Shown piece by piece: positions 1 through 8,809 of a DNA stretch of 64,000 nucleotides (position 1 is its first letter; each line of letters starts with the position of its first letter). A model generated the notes under the pieces. It did not search any database. It was not told where the DNA came from and saw only the letters and a list, made by a program, of their open reading frames with translations. This DNA is from JANWXR01 sp964608265. Its GTDB lineage: Bacteria > Chloroflexota > Anaerolineae > Anaerolineales > UBA6663. The stretch lies in assembly GCA_964608265.1 (NCBI GenBank), contig CAZSNP010000014.1, positions 16,773 to 80,772 on the forward strand, given 5' to 3'. Position numbers and translations under genes: made by a program.

Positions 1-341
1 ACCATCGCACGATGGATGAGCGCTTGACCGATGGGCAGCCCTCCGGCGACAGCCGCAGCGGGCGCCATCTCTTCGGCGAGCTGCGGGCCGCCGGGGCGCA
101 TCTCCTCGCGGCGGGCAGTTCCGATTGGACGGTCTTCGCCGGGCCGCACGGCTACCCCGCCGACGAGGCGTACTTCCTCCACTTCATCATCCACACCGTG
201 GGCGGCGCCCTGCGCGGCCAACCCGAACTCGACCCGCAGCGCTTCGAGGGCTGGGTCGCCGAACGCCACGCGCAGATCGAACGCGGCGAACTGGCCTACG
301 TCGCCCACCAAATGGATTTTTGTGGCCGGGTCGCTGAGTGA
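1..341 (+). CDS. C-terminal end of a probable SAM-dependent methyltransferase (5' partial)
   Basis: The reading frame is open back to the left window edge, so the gene starts outside the window; an internal ATG at 12 is probably not the start. The visible ~110 residues (SDWTVF, GYPADEAYFLHFIIHTV, then a charged helix with ERHAQIERGEL and AHQMDF) resemble, from memory, the C-terminal region of class I methyltransferases common in Chloroflexota. The SAM-binding motifs would lie upstream and cannot be seen, so the substrate is unknown. It ends 9 bp from the stop codon of the convergent acyltransferase gene. Family call is moderate confidence. Confidence 0.55.
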   Translation, partial: HRTMDERLTDGQPSGDSRSGRHLFGELRAAGAHLLAAGSSDWTVFAGPHGYPADEAYFLHFIIHTVGGALRGQPELDPQRFEGWVAERHAQIERGELAYVAHQMDFCGRVAE

Positions 342-350
342 GGCGAACGG

Positions 351-1238
351 CTAACGCAGGCCGCGCACGATGGGCTGCCAGCCGGTGGGGGGATGTTCGA
401 TGAGGCGGCGCGTCGCGGCCACGGCGGCGCGGTGCGGCTCGCCGGAGGCCAACAGCTCGCGCGCGGGCAACGGCTGCCCCACCGCCACCCGCACCGTCAC
501 CCCCTGATAGCCGCGCCACAGAATCTGCAACATGGCCGCCATCTTCTCCTTGTCTTTTTGCGTGCGCCGTAACCGCAGCAGCGGATGGCGTTGCGGCGCA
601 GGATGCAACACCCCGCTGACGATGGCCGGCACGATCACGGTCTCCGGCACGAGGCGCGCGAACAGCGACACGCTGTCGGACCAGCGGTCGAGCGACTCGG
701 CGGCGCCGGGCTGCACCGCCGGGTCCGGCTCGATTTCGCCGGCGGGGAAGGTGAGCACGGCGCGGCCCGCGCGCAACTCGGCGACCACCGCGCGCGCCAC
801 CGGCATCCGCTGCGCCGGGTCGGGCGACACATAGATGAGCTGGCGGCTGGTGTGGGTGAGGGTCTTGAGGAAGGGGCGTTCGAGGGCGACGATGCGCAGG
901 TCGGGGCGACCGAGCGCGACGAACAGCGCGGCAGTATCGGCCATGCCGGGGTGATTGGCGAGCACGAGGGCGGGGCCGCTGGCGGGCAGGTGTTCGCGCC
1001 CGGCGACGAGCAATTCGCGCAGATAGCGTTTGAGGATCCACGCCGCGCCGTCCGGCAAACCGCGCTCGGCGACCAGCGCATCGTACGTCGCCACCTGCTC
1101 GGCGAAGCGGCGCGCGGGCAGCCACATCACCCGTTCGAGCAAGCCGCGCCCGCGCCGCAACCCCGCCCAGCCGAGCGAGTCGAAGAAATCGTCGAGGTTG
1201 ATGCGGGTGAGGGCGTCAATCGTCGCGGCGGAGGCCAT
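351..1238 (-). CDS. PlsC-like phospholipid/glycerol acyltransferase
   Basis: About 295 residues. A PlsC-type acyltransferase core is visible: the HX4D catalytic motif in NHPGMAD, a region-III-like FPAGEIEPD (where FPEGTRS is usual), and a region-IV-like VPAIVSGV. Such enzymes transfer an acyl chain from acyl-CoA or acyl-ACP to a glycerophosphate or related acceptor at the membrane; the acceptor cannot be told here. The start at 1238 (MASAATIDAL) is chosen because the extension to 1391 is low-complexity Arg/Pro sequence formed by an intergenic palindrome. The long N-terminal region before the HX4D motif (about 95 residues) is typical of the stand-alone bacterial homologues. Convergent with the methyltransferase fragment. 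Confidence 0.75.
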   Translation of the reverse strand: MASAATIDALTRINLDDFFDSLGWAGLRRGRGLLERVMWLPARRFAEQVATYDALVAERGLPDGAAWILKRYLRELLVAGREHLPASGPALVLANHPGMADTAALFVALGRPDLRIVALERPFLKTLTHTSRQLIYVSPDPAQRMPVARAVVAELRAGRAVLTFPAGEIEPDPAVQPGAAESLDRWSDSVSLFARLVPETVIVPAIVSGVLHPAPQRHPLLRLRRTQKDKEKMAAMLQILWRGYQGVTVRVAVGQPLPARELLASGEPHRAAVAATRRLIEHPPTGWQPIVRGLR

Positions 1239-1267
1239 GCCGCGATTGTACCCCCTCGTTCCCTCAT

Positions 1268-1303
1268 CGCCGCGCAAACGAGGCCGGCCACGAATGCGCG
1301 GCG
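1268..1303. repeat. Intergenic palindrome (9-bp stem)
   Basis: CGCCGCGCA at 1268-1276 pairs perfectly with TGCGCGGCG at 1295-1303. It lies between two minus-strand genes, after the stop of the zinc-ribbon gene and upstream of the acyltransferase start. There is no T-tract, so it is better regarded as one of the dispersed palindromic repeats of this genome than as a terminator. Confidence 0.55.
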
Positions 1304-1315
1304 ACGGGGGGATGA

Positions 1316-1705
1316 TTACGGATGTTGCGGCGCGCCGCAGCCGAGGCAGGCATGCGCGCCCGCCGGAACCTCGCGGCCACAGTAGCGGCATTCAATGCGC
1401 GGCTTCGGTTCGGGAGCAGCGGCCTGCACCGGCGGGGTATCGGCCCACGGGGTGGGCGGCGCGCCGGTGGCCGGTTGTGAATTGCGCGGCTGTGGCGGCG
1501 CGGGGGACGGGGGCGGCGACTGCCCGGCGTCGTGCTGCCGCGTGGCCTCCTCGATGATGCGGCCGATGATCATCGCGGGGATGACCCAACCGCCCATGCC
1601 GCCCATCCTGCCCCAACCCCGGCGCCGGCCCCAGCCGCGCCCGCCGAAGCCGCCGCGGCCTAACCCACCAAAGATCATCCTGGCAATATCGTCACCGTCG
1701 AACAT
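1316..1705 (-). CDS. Gly-rich protein with hydrophobic segment and C-terminal zinc ribbon
   Basis: 129 residues. Start at 1705 (MFDGDDIARM) is supported by an AGGAGA ribosome site a few bases upstream; the longer frame to 1834 overlaps the promoter of the divergent gene. Order of elements: short acidic N-terminus, a Gly/Arg-rich stretch (about residues 12-35), a short hydrophobic stretch (WVIPAMIIGRII), a Pro-rich linker, and a terminal zinc ribbon CRYCG...CLGCGAP (CX2C, CX2C). The zinc ribbon suggests nucleic-acid or protein binding. No specific function can be assigned. Divergent from the btpA-like gene. Confidence 0.6.
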   Translation of the reverse strand: MFDGDDIARMIFGGLGRGGFGGRGWGRRRGWGRMGGMGGWVIPAMIIGRIIEEATRQHDAGQSPPPSPAPPQPRNSQPATGAPPTPWADTPPVQAAAPEPKPRIECRYCGREVPAGAHACLGCGAPQHP

Positions 1706-1793
1706 TGTCGTCTCTCCTGTGCTGTCTGATTCTACGCCGATTGCGCATGGCTGTGGCAGTGATTTTCTGCCAACAGCCTGACGATAACGCCGA

Positions 1794-1802
1794 TGATATA
1801 CT
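1794..1802 (+). promoter_or_regulatory. Extended -10 promoter, nearly leaderless mRNA
   Basis: TGA-TATACT (extended -10 form) ends 6 bp before the ATG at 1809. Transcription would start at about the start codon, and no Shine-Dalgarno sequence is present. The same arrangement recurs at several other genes in this window. Confidence 0.5.
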
Positions 1803-1808
1803 CGGCGC

Positions 1809-2600
1809 ATGTTCCCCAACCCCAAACCCGTCATCGCGATGATTCACGTGGGCGCGCTGCCCGGCACGCCTGCGAGCAAGGACCCTGTGCCGGCCATCGT
1901 CGAGGCGGCGGTGCGCGAGGCGCGGCTGTATCGCGCCGCCGGGGTGGATGGCATCGCCATCGAGAACATGCACGACCTGCCGTATCTGCGCGGGCGCGTC
2001 GGGCCGGAGATCGTGGCGGCGATGACGCTCGTCGGGCGGGCGGTGAAGGCCGAGAGCGGGCTGCCGTGCGGGATTCAGATCCTGGCCGGGGCCAACCTCG
2101 AGGCGCTGGCGGTCGCGCACGCCGCCGGCCTCGACTTCATCCGCGCCGAGGGCTTTGTGTTCGCGCATATCGCCGACGAGGGCTTCATCCAATCCTCCGC
2201 CGCCGAGCTGCTGCGCTATCGCAAGCTCATCGGCGCCGAGCGGGTGCAGGTGTGGACGGACATCAAAAAGAAACACTCGGCCCACGCCCTCACCGCCGAC
2301 ATCAGCCTGGGCGCGACGGCCGAGACCGCCGAGTTCATGCGGGCCGACGCCGTCATCGTGACCGGCAACGTCACCGGCGACCCGCCCAAAGTCGCCGATG
2401 TGCGCGAGGCCAGGGCCCACTGCAAGCTGCCCGTGCTCCTCGGCAGCGGCGTGGATGTGAACAACATCGCCGAGTTCTATCCCGAGGCCGACGGCTTCAT
2501 CATCGGCTCGCACTTCAAAGTGAACGGCTACTGGGCCAACACCGTGGACGATGAGCGCGTGCGCGCCTTCATGCGGAAGGTGAAGGAACTGCGGGGGTGA
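1809..2600 (+). CDS. BtpA/SgcQ family TIM-barrel protein
   Basis: 263 residues. The N-terminus PKPVIAMIHVGALPGTP and the following GVDGIAIENMHDLPYL are characteristic of the BtpA/SgcQ family. BtpA is named for a role in photosystem I accumulation in cyanobacteria, but the family is widespread in non-phototrophs, where SgcQ-like members sit with sugar catabolism genes; the fold is a predicted (beta/alpha)8 barrel. Later motifs VTGNVTGDPP and VLLGSGVDVNNI resemble phosphate-binding loops of such barrels. No photosynthesis gene is nearby, so a photosystem role is unlikely. The start is fixed by the extended -10 box just upstream. Length is normal for the family. Confidence 0.8.
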   Translation: MFPNPKPVIAMIHVGALPGTPASKDPVPAIVEAAVREARLYRAAGVDGIAIENMHDLPYLRGRVGPEIVAAMTLVGRAVKAESGLPCGIQILAGANLEALAVAHAAGLDFIRAEGFVFAHIADEGFIQSSAAELLRYRKLIGAERVQVWTDIKKKHSAHALTADISLGATAETAEFMRADAVIVTGNVTGDPPKVADVREARAHCKLPVLLGSGVDVNNIAEFYPEADGFIIGSHFKVNGYWANTVDDERVRAFMRKVKELRG

Positions 2601-2601
2601 C

Positions 2602-2662
2602 GACGGACGACGGACGACGGACGACCGTTCACTGTTTACTGGCAACCGTTGACTGGAGACTG
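2602..2662. repeat. Word-like intergenic repeat (GACGACGGACG / GTTGACTGGAGACTGGC)
   Basis: Tandemly degenerate tracts of ACGGACGACGG followed by ACTGTTTACTGGCAACCGTTGACTG. Related strings recur at about 22125-22200. They are non-coding in all frames that make sense and belong to the family of dispersed low-complexity repeats of this genome. Confidence 0.5.
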
Positions 2663-2665
2663 GCA

Positions 2666-2815
2666 ATGACACGCTCAACCAAAACGATGGTGATGCGGGT
2701 GCTGGCGATTGTGCTGATTGCGCTGGGGCTGGCCGTGCTGGTCAACCTCGCCCCGGCGAACTTCCTCGTGGCAGTGGCGATATTGACCGGGGTGTTGATG
2801 TTGATGGGGTGGTGA
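2666..2815 (+). CDS. Small two-helix membrane protein
   Basis: 49 residues: a basic N-terminus (MTRSTKT) followed by two hydrophobic segments (about residues 9-25 and 29-48) separated by NLAPAN. The longer frame beginning at 2597 translates the intergenic repeat and is not credible. No family recognised. It follows btpA on the same strand and may be co-transcribed. Small size makes the call uncertain. Confidence 0.4.
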   Translation: MTRSTKTMVMRVLAIVLIALGLAVLVNLAPANFLVAVAILTGVLMLMGW

Positions 2816-2882
2816 GGCGTGATACACGATGCGTGTCATGCGAGGCCCAGGTCAATGGCCGAACCACTGCCATGACCGAGCC

Positions 2883-2911
2883 TCACGTTTCACGCGTCAC
2901 GCTTCACGGGT
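2883..2911. repeat. CACGTTTCACGCGTCACGC-type repeat at a gene end
   Basis: Iterated CACG(T/C)-TTCACG words. The sulfurtransferase stop codon lies inside the tract, so the last residues of that protein (VKRDA) are encoded by the repeat. The same word family occurs near 35905-35935 and, in frame, inside pheT at 60248-60284. Confidence 0.5.
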
Positions 2912-3750
2912 CTTTGCGGATCGCTGCTCCACTCGCTCCAACTGCCGGCGTAGAGTTTGCTGCCGGTGAGGCCGGCCACCTCCATGGCCAGCACGTTGTG
3001 CGCGGCGCTCACGCCCGAGCCGCAGTAGTGCCCGACGTTTTCCACCGCCGCCTCCCCGATCAATTGCCGAAACTTTTCGCGTAAGTCCTCCGGCGCGAGG
3101 AATGTGCCGTCGGCGTTGGCGTTGTTTTTGTAGAAGCCATTGACCGCGCCGGGGATATGGCCGGGCACGCGGTCGAGCGGCTCGACCTCACCGCGATAAC
3201 GCTCCGGGGCGCGCGCGTCAATCAACACCTTCGCCCCGCCCAGCCAGTGTGCCGCCACCTCGTCGGCGGTGAGCAGCAGCGTGGGCTGCGGCTTCCCGGC
3301 GTATACGGTCGCCGCGCGGGATTCGGCCTCCGCGCGCACCGGCCTCCCCTCGCGCGTCCACTTCGCGAATCCCCCATCCAGCACCGCCACGGCCGTATGC
3401 CCGAGGTAGCGCAACATCCACCACAGCCGGCTGGCGTACATGCCGATGTCCTGATCGTAGGCGACGACCTGCGTCGCGGGCGTGATGCCCCACGCGCCGA
3501 GCGTGCGCTGAAACGCTCCCCAATCCGGCAGGGGATGGCGGCCGTTGCGGCCCGTCTTGCGCCCGCTGAGGTCGTCATCGAGGTGGGCGTAGACGGCGCC
3601 GGGGAGGTGGGCGGCGCGGTAGAGCTGCGCGCCCCAATCCACGTTGGTCAAATCGAAGCGGCAGTCCACCACCGCCCAGCCGGGGCCGGCGAGGTGGGCG
3701 AAGAGTTCGCTGGCGAGTTCGTCGGTGGTGATGAGGGTCGAGAAGGGCAT
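2890..3750 (-). CDS. Sulfurtransferase (tandem rhodanese domains, thiosulfate/3-mercaptopyruvate type)
   Basis: 286 residues with two rhodanese domains. The N-terminal, catalytically inert domain carries the DCRFDLTNVDWG region; the C-terminal domain carries the active-site loop with cysteine, HYCGSGVSAAHN. The CGSGVSA form is typical of mercaptopyruvate/thiosulfate sulfurtransferases of the SseA/TST group, which move a sulfane sulfur to cyanide or thiol acceptors. The start at 3750 (MPFSTLI) is chosen because the upstream extension translates the 16-bp inverted repeat in the intergenic space. The C-terminal residues come from a dispersed repeat. The tRNA-Ser gene lies just upstream on the same strand. 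Confidence 0.88.
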   Translation of the reverse strand: MPFSTLITTDELASELFAHLAGPGWAVVDCRFDLTNVDWGAQLYRAAHLPGAVYAHLDDDLSGRKTGRNGRHPLPDWGAFQRTLGAWGITPATQVVAYDQDIGMYASRLWWMLRYLGHTAVAVLDGGFAKWTREGRPVRAEAESRAATVYAGKPQPTLLLTADEVAAHWLGGAKVLIDARAPERYRGEVEPLDRVPGHIPGAVNGFYKNNANADGTFLAPEDLREKFRQLIGEAAVENVGHYCGSGVSAAHNVLAMEVAGLTGSKLYAGSWSEWSSDPQRPVKRDA

Positions 3751-3757
3751 AGGGATA

Positions 3758-3847
3758 TTGAACCGCAAAGGGGCGCAGACTGCGCATGCAAAGAGCGCAA
3801 AGGTTCGCTTCTTGCTTTGCGGCCTTTGCGCTCTTTGCGGTTTCAAG
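3758..3847. repeat. GCAAAGAGCGCAAAGG inverted-repeat element
   Basis: A perfect 16-bp inverted repeat (3788-3803 and 3823-3838, 19-nt loop) nested in a broader AACCGCAAAG ... CTTTGCGGTT arrangement. It fills the space between tRNA-Ser and the sulfurtransferase start and is a dispersed repeat type; a related string (AACCGCGAAGCCGCAAAC) follows the dienelactone hydrolase gene at about 37143. Confidence 0.65.
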
Positions 3848-3855
3848 CCTTTCAG

Positions 3856-3943
3856 CGGAGAGGGTGAGATTCGAACTCACGGTAGCGCGAGGCGCTACAA
3901 CGGTTTTCGAGACCGCCCCATTCGTCCACTCTGGCACCTCTCC
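3856..3943 (-). tRNA. tRNA-Ser (anticodon CGA)
   Basis: Reading the minus strand, the acceptor arms GGAGAGG (from 3943) and CCTCTCC pair fully. The anticodon loop CTCGAAA gives anticodon CGA, flanked by GCGGT/ACCGT with one G-T pair. A long variable arm (TAGCGCCTCGCGCTA) marks a class II serine tRNA, and the T loop is GTTCGAATC. The discriminator base is G, as in serine tRNAs. CCA is not encoded. Total 88 nt. Confidence 0.95.
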
Positions 3944-4111
3944 AGTCGCGAGCGGGATTATACGGGCGCGGGCGGCGCGTGTCGAGATCGCCACACGCAT
4001 CGGCCCCGATGGCACACCTCTTGCACTATCCCCAACCATCTCCAACGGCAGAAAGAAAACTCTGCCCCTAACATGGCCTTGGTGGGTCATCGGATTTGGG
4101 AAGGGAACACA

Positions 4112-7100
4112 ATGCGAAATACGGTACACGCAATGATGGTCGTCGCGGTGCGGATTGTGGTGGTGGGCGTGGTGGCGTTCGGCTCGCTGGTGGCGACGGC
4201 GCTGCAACCCGCGCCCGTTGTCGAGGCGGTGCCGCTCATCGGCATCGGGCTGAACGTACCGGGGCAGGTGGCCATCGGCAGCAGCGTCAACTTCACCGTA
4301 TCGTTCGACAACACCGCGCCCAACGCGCCGGGCAACACCGGCTACGGCCCATTCATCGATCTGTACTTCCCGGTCGAGGGCGCGGATGGCGACGGCGCGG
4401 CGACCGACGATGGCATTGATTTCGTCAGCGCCACCTACCTCGGCACGGCGGTCACCGCCACACAGCTCACCTTCCCCGGCCCTGGCCCCACCGGCTGCGT
4501 CAACCATCCGTACGCCGTAGCCCCCATCACCGGCGCGCCGCTGCAAGTGTGCGGCCCCTCGGGCGATAAGCTCGTTGTGCTGCAACTCCCGTTCGGCTCG
4601 TTCACGCCCGACCAGCCCGCCGCAGTCGTTAGCGTGCAGGCGGCGCTCAGCAACCTGGCTGACCTCGGCACGGCGCTGACCGTGCGCGCGCGCGGCGGCT
4701 ATCAGTACGGCGCGACGCCCACGAGCGACTGGTGCTGCCCGCCCTTCGACGCCACCATCCTTTCCGTCACCGACACCAACAGCCAGAACTGGACCCCGGC
4801 CTCCCCGGTGACGCCGACGCTGCTCACGCTCACCAAAACGTACAACGGCCCCGAGGACGAAACGGCCACCGGCCCGAACTTCCCGCGCCGCTACACCATC
4901 ACGGCGACGTGGCCGAACGGGCAGCCCATCGGCAACCTCACCATCACCGATACCCTCCCCAACAACATCGCTTTCACAAGCGTGATCTCGACCACGCCCG
5001 CCGGCGCAACCGTCGTGGATACCCCGACGGTGGGGGCCGCGGCCAACCCGCCGAACAACGACCTGGTGGTGACGTGGCCGGTGACGCTGACCGGCGGCTC
5101 GGCCACGGTGGTATTCGAATACTTCGTGCCCCTCACCGATGCGACCGGCTCGCGCGTGCTCAACGCAAACAGCGGCGACGACGCCACCTCGCCCGATAAC
5201 GCCGAAGCCTCCGCCGGGTGGGATCCGATTGACTCGCGCGACCCCGTGACGCCGGCCTCCGTGAGTGTGGGCACCATCGACCACACGCTCAACGACAAGT
5301 CCATCGCCATCCAGAAATCCGTCACGCCCGGCCTCGTCACCCCCGGCTCGACGCTGACGTACACGCTCAATTTCCAGGTCTCCGATTTCTTTGCCTTCAA
5401 CAGCGTCGTCATCTCCGATACGTTCTCCGACGGGCAGCGGTGGGATAACACCTTCACGCCCACGCTGCTCATCAACGGCAACGCGTACACGCTGGCCGCC
5501 GCGCCGATGAACCCCGCCAACTTCACGGTGGATGTCTCCGAGATCGGCAACGACACCGACCCGGCCACCGACGGCACGACGACCGTGACCTTCCGCGTGT
5601 CGGATGAGACGGTCACGCGCGGCGAGGATGGCCGGCTGGTCGGCGGCTGTGTGGATGAGGCCGGCGGCAGCGCCACGCCCGACTGCGGCGCGTACAACGA
5701 CGGCCCGACCACCGGCACGCTCGTCTTCCGCACGGTCGTGCAGGATCAGTTCAGCGACACCTATCCCTCGGGCGACGCCTCGGTCGATCACGGCGACGTG
5801 CTCGACAACGCGGTGACGGTCAGCGGCGCGGTGCTCAACACCGCGACCTTCGCGCCCTCCGGCCAGAGTGAAAGCGACACCAGCGGCGCCGGTGTCAGCA
5901 TCGTCTTCGGCGTGTTGAACAAGACCGTGTACGCCGTCAACGGCAGCACGACGTTCACCACCCCGGTGCGCGTGCGGCCCGGCGATACGGTCACGTACCG
6001 CATCACGTACTCGCTGCCGACGAGCGACTTCGAAGACCTCGTCATCACCGACTATCTGCCGCTTCCGATATTTGACGCGAGTGAGATTACGGTCTTCAGC
6101 GACACGGTGAGCGCCGCCGCCCCGCCCGCCGGCACGTGGAAGTTCGGCCCGACCGAGACCTTCCGCGCGCTGGCCGGCAACAGCGTGGGCTGCCCGATTG
6201 CCGGCGTCGGCGACGGCACGCCGTGCATGACCGTTGACACAAACAGCAATTCACTCGCCTTCAGCTACGGCGACTTCGACGACCCGGCCAACGCCGACAC
6301 CGACATTGACCTGCTCTTCACCGTCACCGTCTCCGACGACCCGTTTGCCGACGGGCTGTTCCTCACCAATCAGGCCAACGCGGTCGAGGGCACCACCAAC
6401 GCCGGCTCGCAGACGCTCAACGGCATCGTGCAGATTCAACTCACCGAGCCGGTGCTCAGCACGACCAAGGGCATCGTCGCCACCAGCAATCCCAACAACG
6501 TCTTCTCCCCCAGCCCGAACGCGCCGGTGAGCTTCAACGCGCCCGGGACCGTTGGCCCACGATGGGCCGGGGTCATCAATTCCACCAACCTCGTCACGAC
6601 CACCATCAACAGCAACGTGAGCGGGGTGGATTCGGGCGACCTCGTGACCTTCGCCATCCTCATCTTCAACAGCGGCACGAGCACGGGCGGGGCCTTCGAC
6701 ATCACCATCACCGACACGCTGCCGGCGGGCTTCGTCATCCCCTCGGGCGGCCTCAACCTGCGCGTCTCGCACGGTGACCCGACCTCGGGCCTCACCTTCA
6801 CCGGCCTCGGCGGCGGGCCTGATGCAATTGCGAATACGGCCGATGACATCTTCGGCAGCGGCGTCGTGATCGATGACCCCGGCCCCAACCAGGGCGCCTG
6901 CCAGGCGCACGACGCGACCAACGGCTTGAACGTCGTCATCCTCACTTACGACCTGCAGCTCGACCCGACGGTGACGCCGTTGCAGAACATCGTCAACACC
7001 GCCTCGCTCACGCGCTACGCCGGCACCGAGGGCGGCCCCAATCACCTGCCCACGCCGCAAACCGACACCGCCACGACGACGATCGCCAACATCGCCGCCG

Positions 7101-8098
7101 GCAAATCGCTCATCAGCACCAGCGAGGCGCACACCAGCGGCACGCGCGTGGCCGTCGGCGAGATCGTGCGCTATCAGCTCACGGTCACCCTCACCGAGGG
7201 CACGCTGCCCAACGTCGTCGTCACCGACACGCTGCCCAACGGGCTGACGTTTTTGAATGACGGCACGGCCACGCTTGCCTTCGTCGCCAACAGCGGCACG
7301 CCCATCACGAGCACCACGCTTTCGGGCGCGGGCCTGGCCGTGACGGGCAACAGCAGCGCAATCACGCCGACGTTCACCATCCCCACGACGGCGACGACAC
7401 CCTCGAGCTTCAGCACCGGCACCGACCCGGTCTTCAGCCTCGGCACGCTCGTCAACAGCGACACCGACCTCGACAACGAGTACGTCGTCATCCAATTCAA
7501 CGCCATCGCCGACAACTCCGCCGCCGGCAGCAACGACGCCGGCGACAATCGCGACAATGCCTTCTCGGTGCGTGTCGGCGGCAACAGCCCGGTGACCTCG
7601 GGCAACGCGCGGGTCACCGTCGCCGAGCCGGCGCTGACGGTGAACAAAACCGCCGCGCCCACCTCCGCCGACGCCGGTGACACCATCACATACACGGTCA
7701 CCATCAACAACGCCAGCGGCGCGAACAACAGCACCGCCTTCGAGGCCGTCATCACCGACGCCCTGCCCGCGCTGATGAACCTCAACCTCGGCTCGGTGAC
7801 GGTGACGACCGGCGGCACGGTGACGAACACGGCCAACCTCTCGGCCGGCAACACCCTCACCGTCACCGCCGACGCAATCGCGCCGGGCGGCAGCATCACG
7901 ATTGTTTATCAAGCCACTGTGGATTTTGCGGTCGGCTCGGGGCAGGTGATTACGAACACGGCCACCGCGCTGTACACCAGCCTGCCGGGGACGGGGAGCA
8001 GCGGCAACCCGACGGGCAGCAACACGCCCGACCCCAGCGGCGGCCCGAACGGCGAGCGGAACGGCTCCGGCACGAGGGGATCGCGCAGACAGCGATGA
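4112..8098 (+). CDS. DUF11-repeat surface protein, N-terminal part (locus split)
   Basis: 1328 residues. The start at 4112 has an AAGGGAA site upstream and a signal peptide (MRNTVHAMMVV, hydrophobic core to about residue 30, cleavage near VVEA). About six DUF11-type beta-sandwich repeats follow, each with a TDTLP-like signature (ITDTLPNNI, ISDTFSDG, ITDYLPLP, ITDTLPAG, VTDTLPNG, ITDALPAL). These proteins are extracellular or cell-wall structural/adhesion proteins. The frame stops soon after an interdomain linker, GERNGSG, with an unrelated tail TRGSRRQR and no C-terminal domain. The matching linker form (RAGSGGVND) and five more repeats with a proper C-terminus resume at 12.09 kb on the same strand. 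I infer a single ancestral gene divided by the intervening cassette. Whether the truncated protein is retained outside the cell is unknown. Confidence 0.8.
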   Translation: MRNTVHAMMVVAVRIVVVGVVAFGSLVATALQPAPVVEAVPLIGIGLNVPGQVAIGSSVNFTVSFDNTAPNAPGNTGYGPFIDLYFPVEGADGDGAATDDGIDFVSATYLGTAVTATQLTFPGPGPTGCVNHPYAVAPITGAPLQVCGPSGDKLVVLQLPFGSFTPDQPAAVVSVQAALSNLADLGTALTVRARGGYQYGATPTSDWCCPPFDATILSVTDTNSQNWTPASPVTPTLLTLTKTYNGPEDETATGPNFPRRYTITATWPNGQPIGNLTITDTLPNNIAFTSVISTTPAGATVVDTPTVGAAANPPNNDLVVTWPVTLTGGSATVVFEYFVPLTDATGSRVLNANSGDDATSPDNAEASAGWDPIDSRDPVTPASVSVGTIDHTLNDKSIAIQKSVTPGLVTPGSTLTYTLNFQVSDFFAFNSVVISDTFSDGQRWDNTFTPTLLINGNAYTLAAAPMNPANFTVDVSEIGNDTDPATDGTTTVTFRVSDETVTRGEDGRLVGGCVDEAGGSATPDCGAYNDGPTTGTLVFRTVVQDQFSDTYPSGDASVDHGDVLDNAVTVSGAVLNTATFAPSGQSESDTSGAGVSIVFGVLNKTVYAVNGSTTFTTPVRVRPGDTVTYRITYSLPTSDFEDLVITDYLPLPIFDASEITVFSDTVSAAAPPAGTWKFGPTETFRALAGNSVGCPIAGVGDGTPCMTVDTNSNSLAFSYGDFDDPANADTDIDLLFTVTVSDDPFADGLFLTNQANAVEGTTNAGSQTLNGIVQIQLTEPVLSTTKGIVATSNPNNVFSPSPNAPVSFNAPGTVGPRWAGVINSTNLVTTTINSNVSGVDSGDLVTFAILIFNSGTSTGGAFDITITDTLPAGFVIPSGGLNLRVSHGDPTSGLTFTGLGGGPDAIANTADDIFGSGVVIDDPGPNQGACQAHDATNGLNVVILTYDLQLDPTVTPLQNIVNTASLTRYAGTEGGPNHLPTPQTDTATTTIANIAAGKSLISTSEAHTSGTRVAVGEIVRYQLTVTLTEGTLPNVVVTDTLPNGLTFLNDGTATLAFVANSGTPITSTTLSGAGLAVTGNSSAITPTFTIPTTATTPSSFSTGTDPVFSLGTLVNSDTDLDNEYVVIQFNAIADNSAAGSNDAGDNRDNAFSVRVGGNSPVTSGNARVTVAEPALTVNKTAAPTSADAGDTITYTVTINNASGANNSTAFEAVITDALPALMNLNLGSVTVTTGGTVTNTANLSAGNTLTVTADAIAPGGSITIVYQATVDFAVGSGQVITNTATALYTSLPGTGSSGNPTGSNTPDPSGGPNGERNGSGTRGSRRQR

Positions 8099-8122
8099 AG
8101 ATTCACATCGTTTGCAGAGGCC

Positions 8123-8809
8123 TCACTTGTTGTACAGGGAGCCTGCCTGCATCCGAAGAACACGATCACATACCCCTTCAATTTCATCCTGGTCGTGGCC
8201 GGTCAGGATAATGGTGACGCCCTGCCGGCGCAAATCTCTAAGGATGTCATACGTGTACTGGGAGCCATCCGGATCAAGCGAGCTGGTCGGTTCGTCCAGT
8301 AAGAGAAGCCTTGGATTCTCCATAATCGCCTGGGCTATCCCCAGTCTTTGGCGCATGCCGGTTGAGTAAGCCTTAACGGGACGATGATCGTTGGGATCCA
8401 GGCCGACGCGCTCGATGGCCTTCCGTATGGTTTCCCTGGAAATGCGGTTGCGGATGGATGCCAGCAACTCCAAGTTTCGCAGACCCGAATACTCCAAAAC
8501 GAATCCCGCCCCGTCAATCAACGCCCCAAGTTCTTGTGGAAACTCAGTGTCGCGCCCAATGCTCCTGCCGAAGACACGGACCATTCCCGTGTCCGGCAAT
8601 ACCAGGCCGCTGATCACGCGCAAGAGCATGCTTTTCCCAGAGCCATTTGGGCCGTAGATGCCCACGGTTTCACCGGACGGTACCGTTAGATCAATGTTTT
8701 GAAGCACCTGGTGTCCGCGTAGCTTTTTGGACACGGCCTGCACTTCGACGGCAATGACCGCGGCGCGTGCCGGCTCAGGTCTACGGTCAAGATCACTCGT
8801 CGTCATCAT
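8123..8809 (-). CDS. ABC transporter ATP-binding protein
   Basis: About 228 residues. Walker A GPNGSGKS, a degenerate signature YSTGMRQRLGIAQA, Walker B LLLLDEPTSSLDP and a switch His in TGHD are all present, so it should be an active ATPase. It is a CcmA/NatA-like ABC-2-type exporter subunit. Starts at 8818, 8809 and 8806 are possible; 8809 is preferred, with a weak GGAT upstream and a 17-bp overlap with the permease stop, which implies translational coupling. It is the last gene of the minus-strand cassette: secreted protein, permease, permease, split permease, ATPase. Its partners are therefore the adjacent membrane proteins. Confidence 0.9.
   Translation of the reverse strand: MMTTSDLDRRPEPARAAVIAVEVQAVSKKLRGHQVLQNIDLTVPSGETVGIYGPNGSGKSMLLRVISGLVLPDTGMVRVFGRSIGRDTEFPQELGALIDGAGFVLEYSGLRNLELLASIRNRISRETIRKAIERVGLDPNDHRPVKAYSTGMRQRLGIAQAIMENPRLLLLDEPTSSLDPDGSQYTYDILRDLRRQGVTIILTGHDQDEIEGVCDRVLRMQAGSLYNK

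Noticed and set aside
1809..2600. Photosystem I biogenesis gene implying a phototroph
   Set aside because: BtpA/SgcQ family members are common in non-phototrophs and no photosynthesis gene is in the window.
3575..5791. Long minus-strand frame (738 residues) over the DUF11 gene
   Set aside because: Arg/Val/Gly-rich translation without family motifs, antisense to a clear repeat protein; a by-product of high GC.
6251..7912. Minus-strand frame of 553 residues
   Set aside because: Mirror frame of DUF11 repeats; the composition is biased and no start signal is present.
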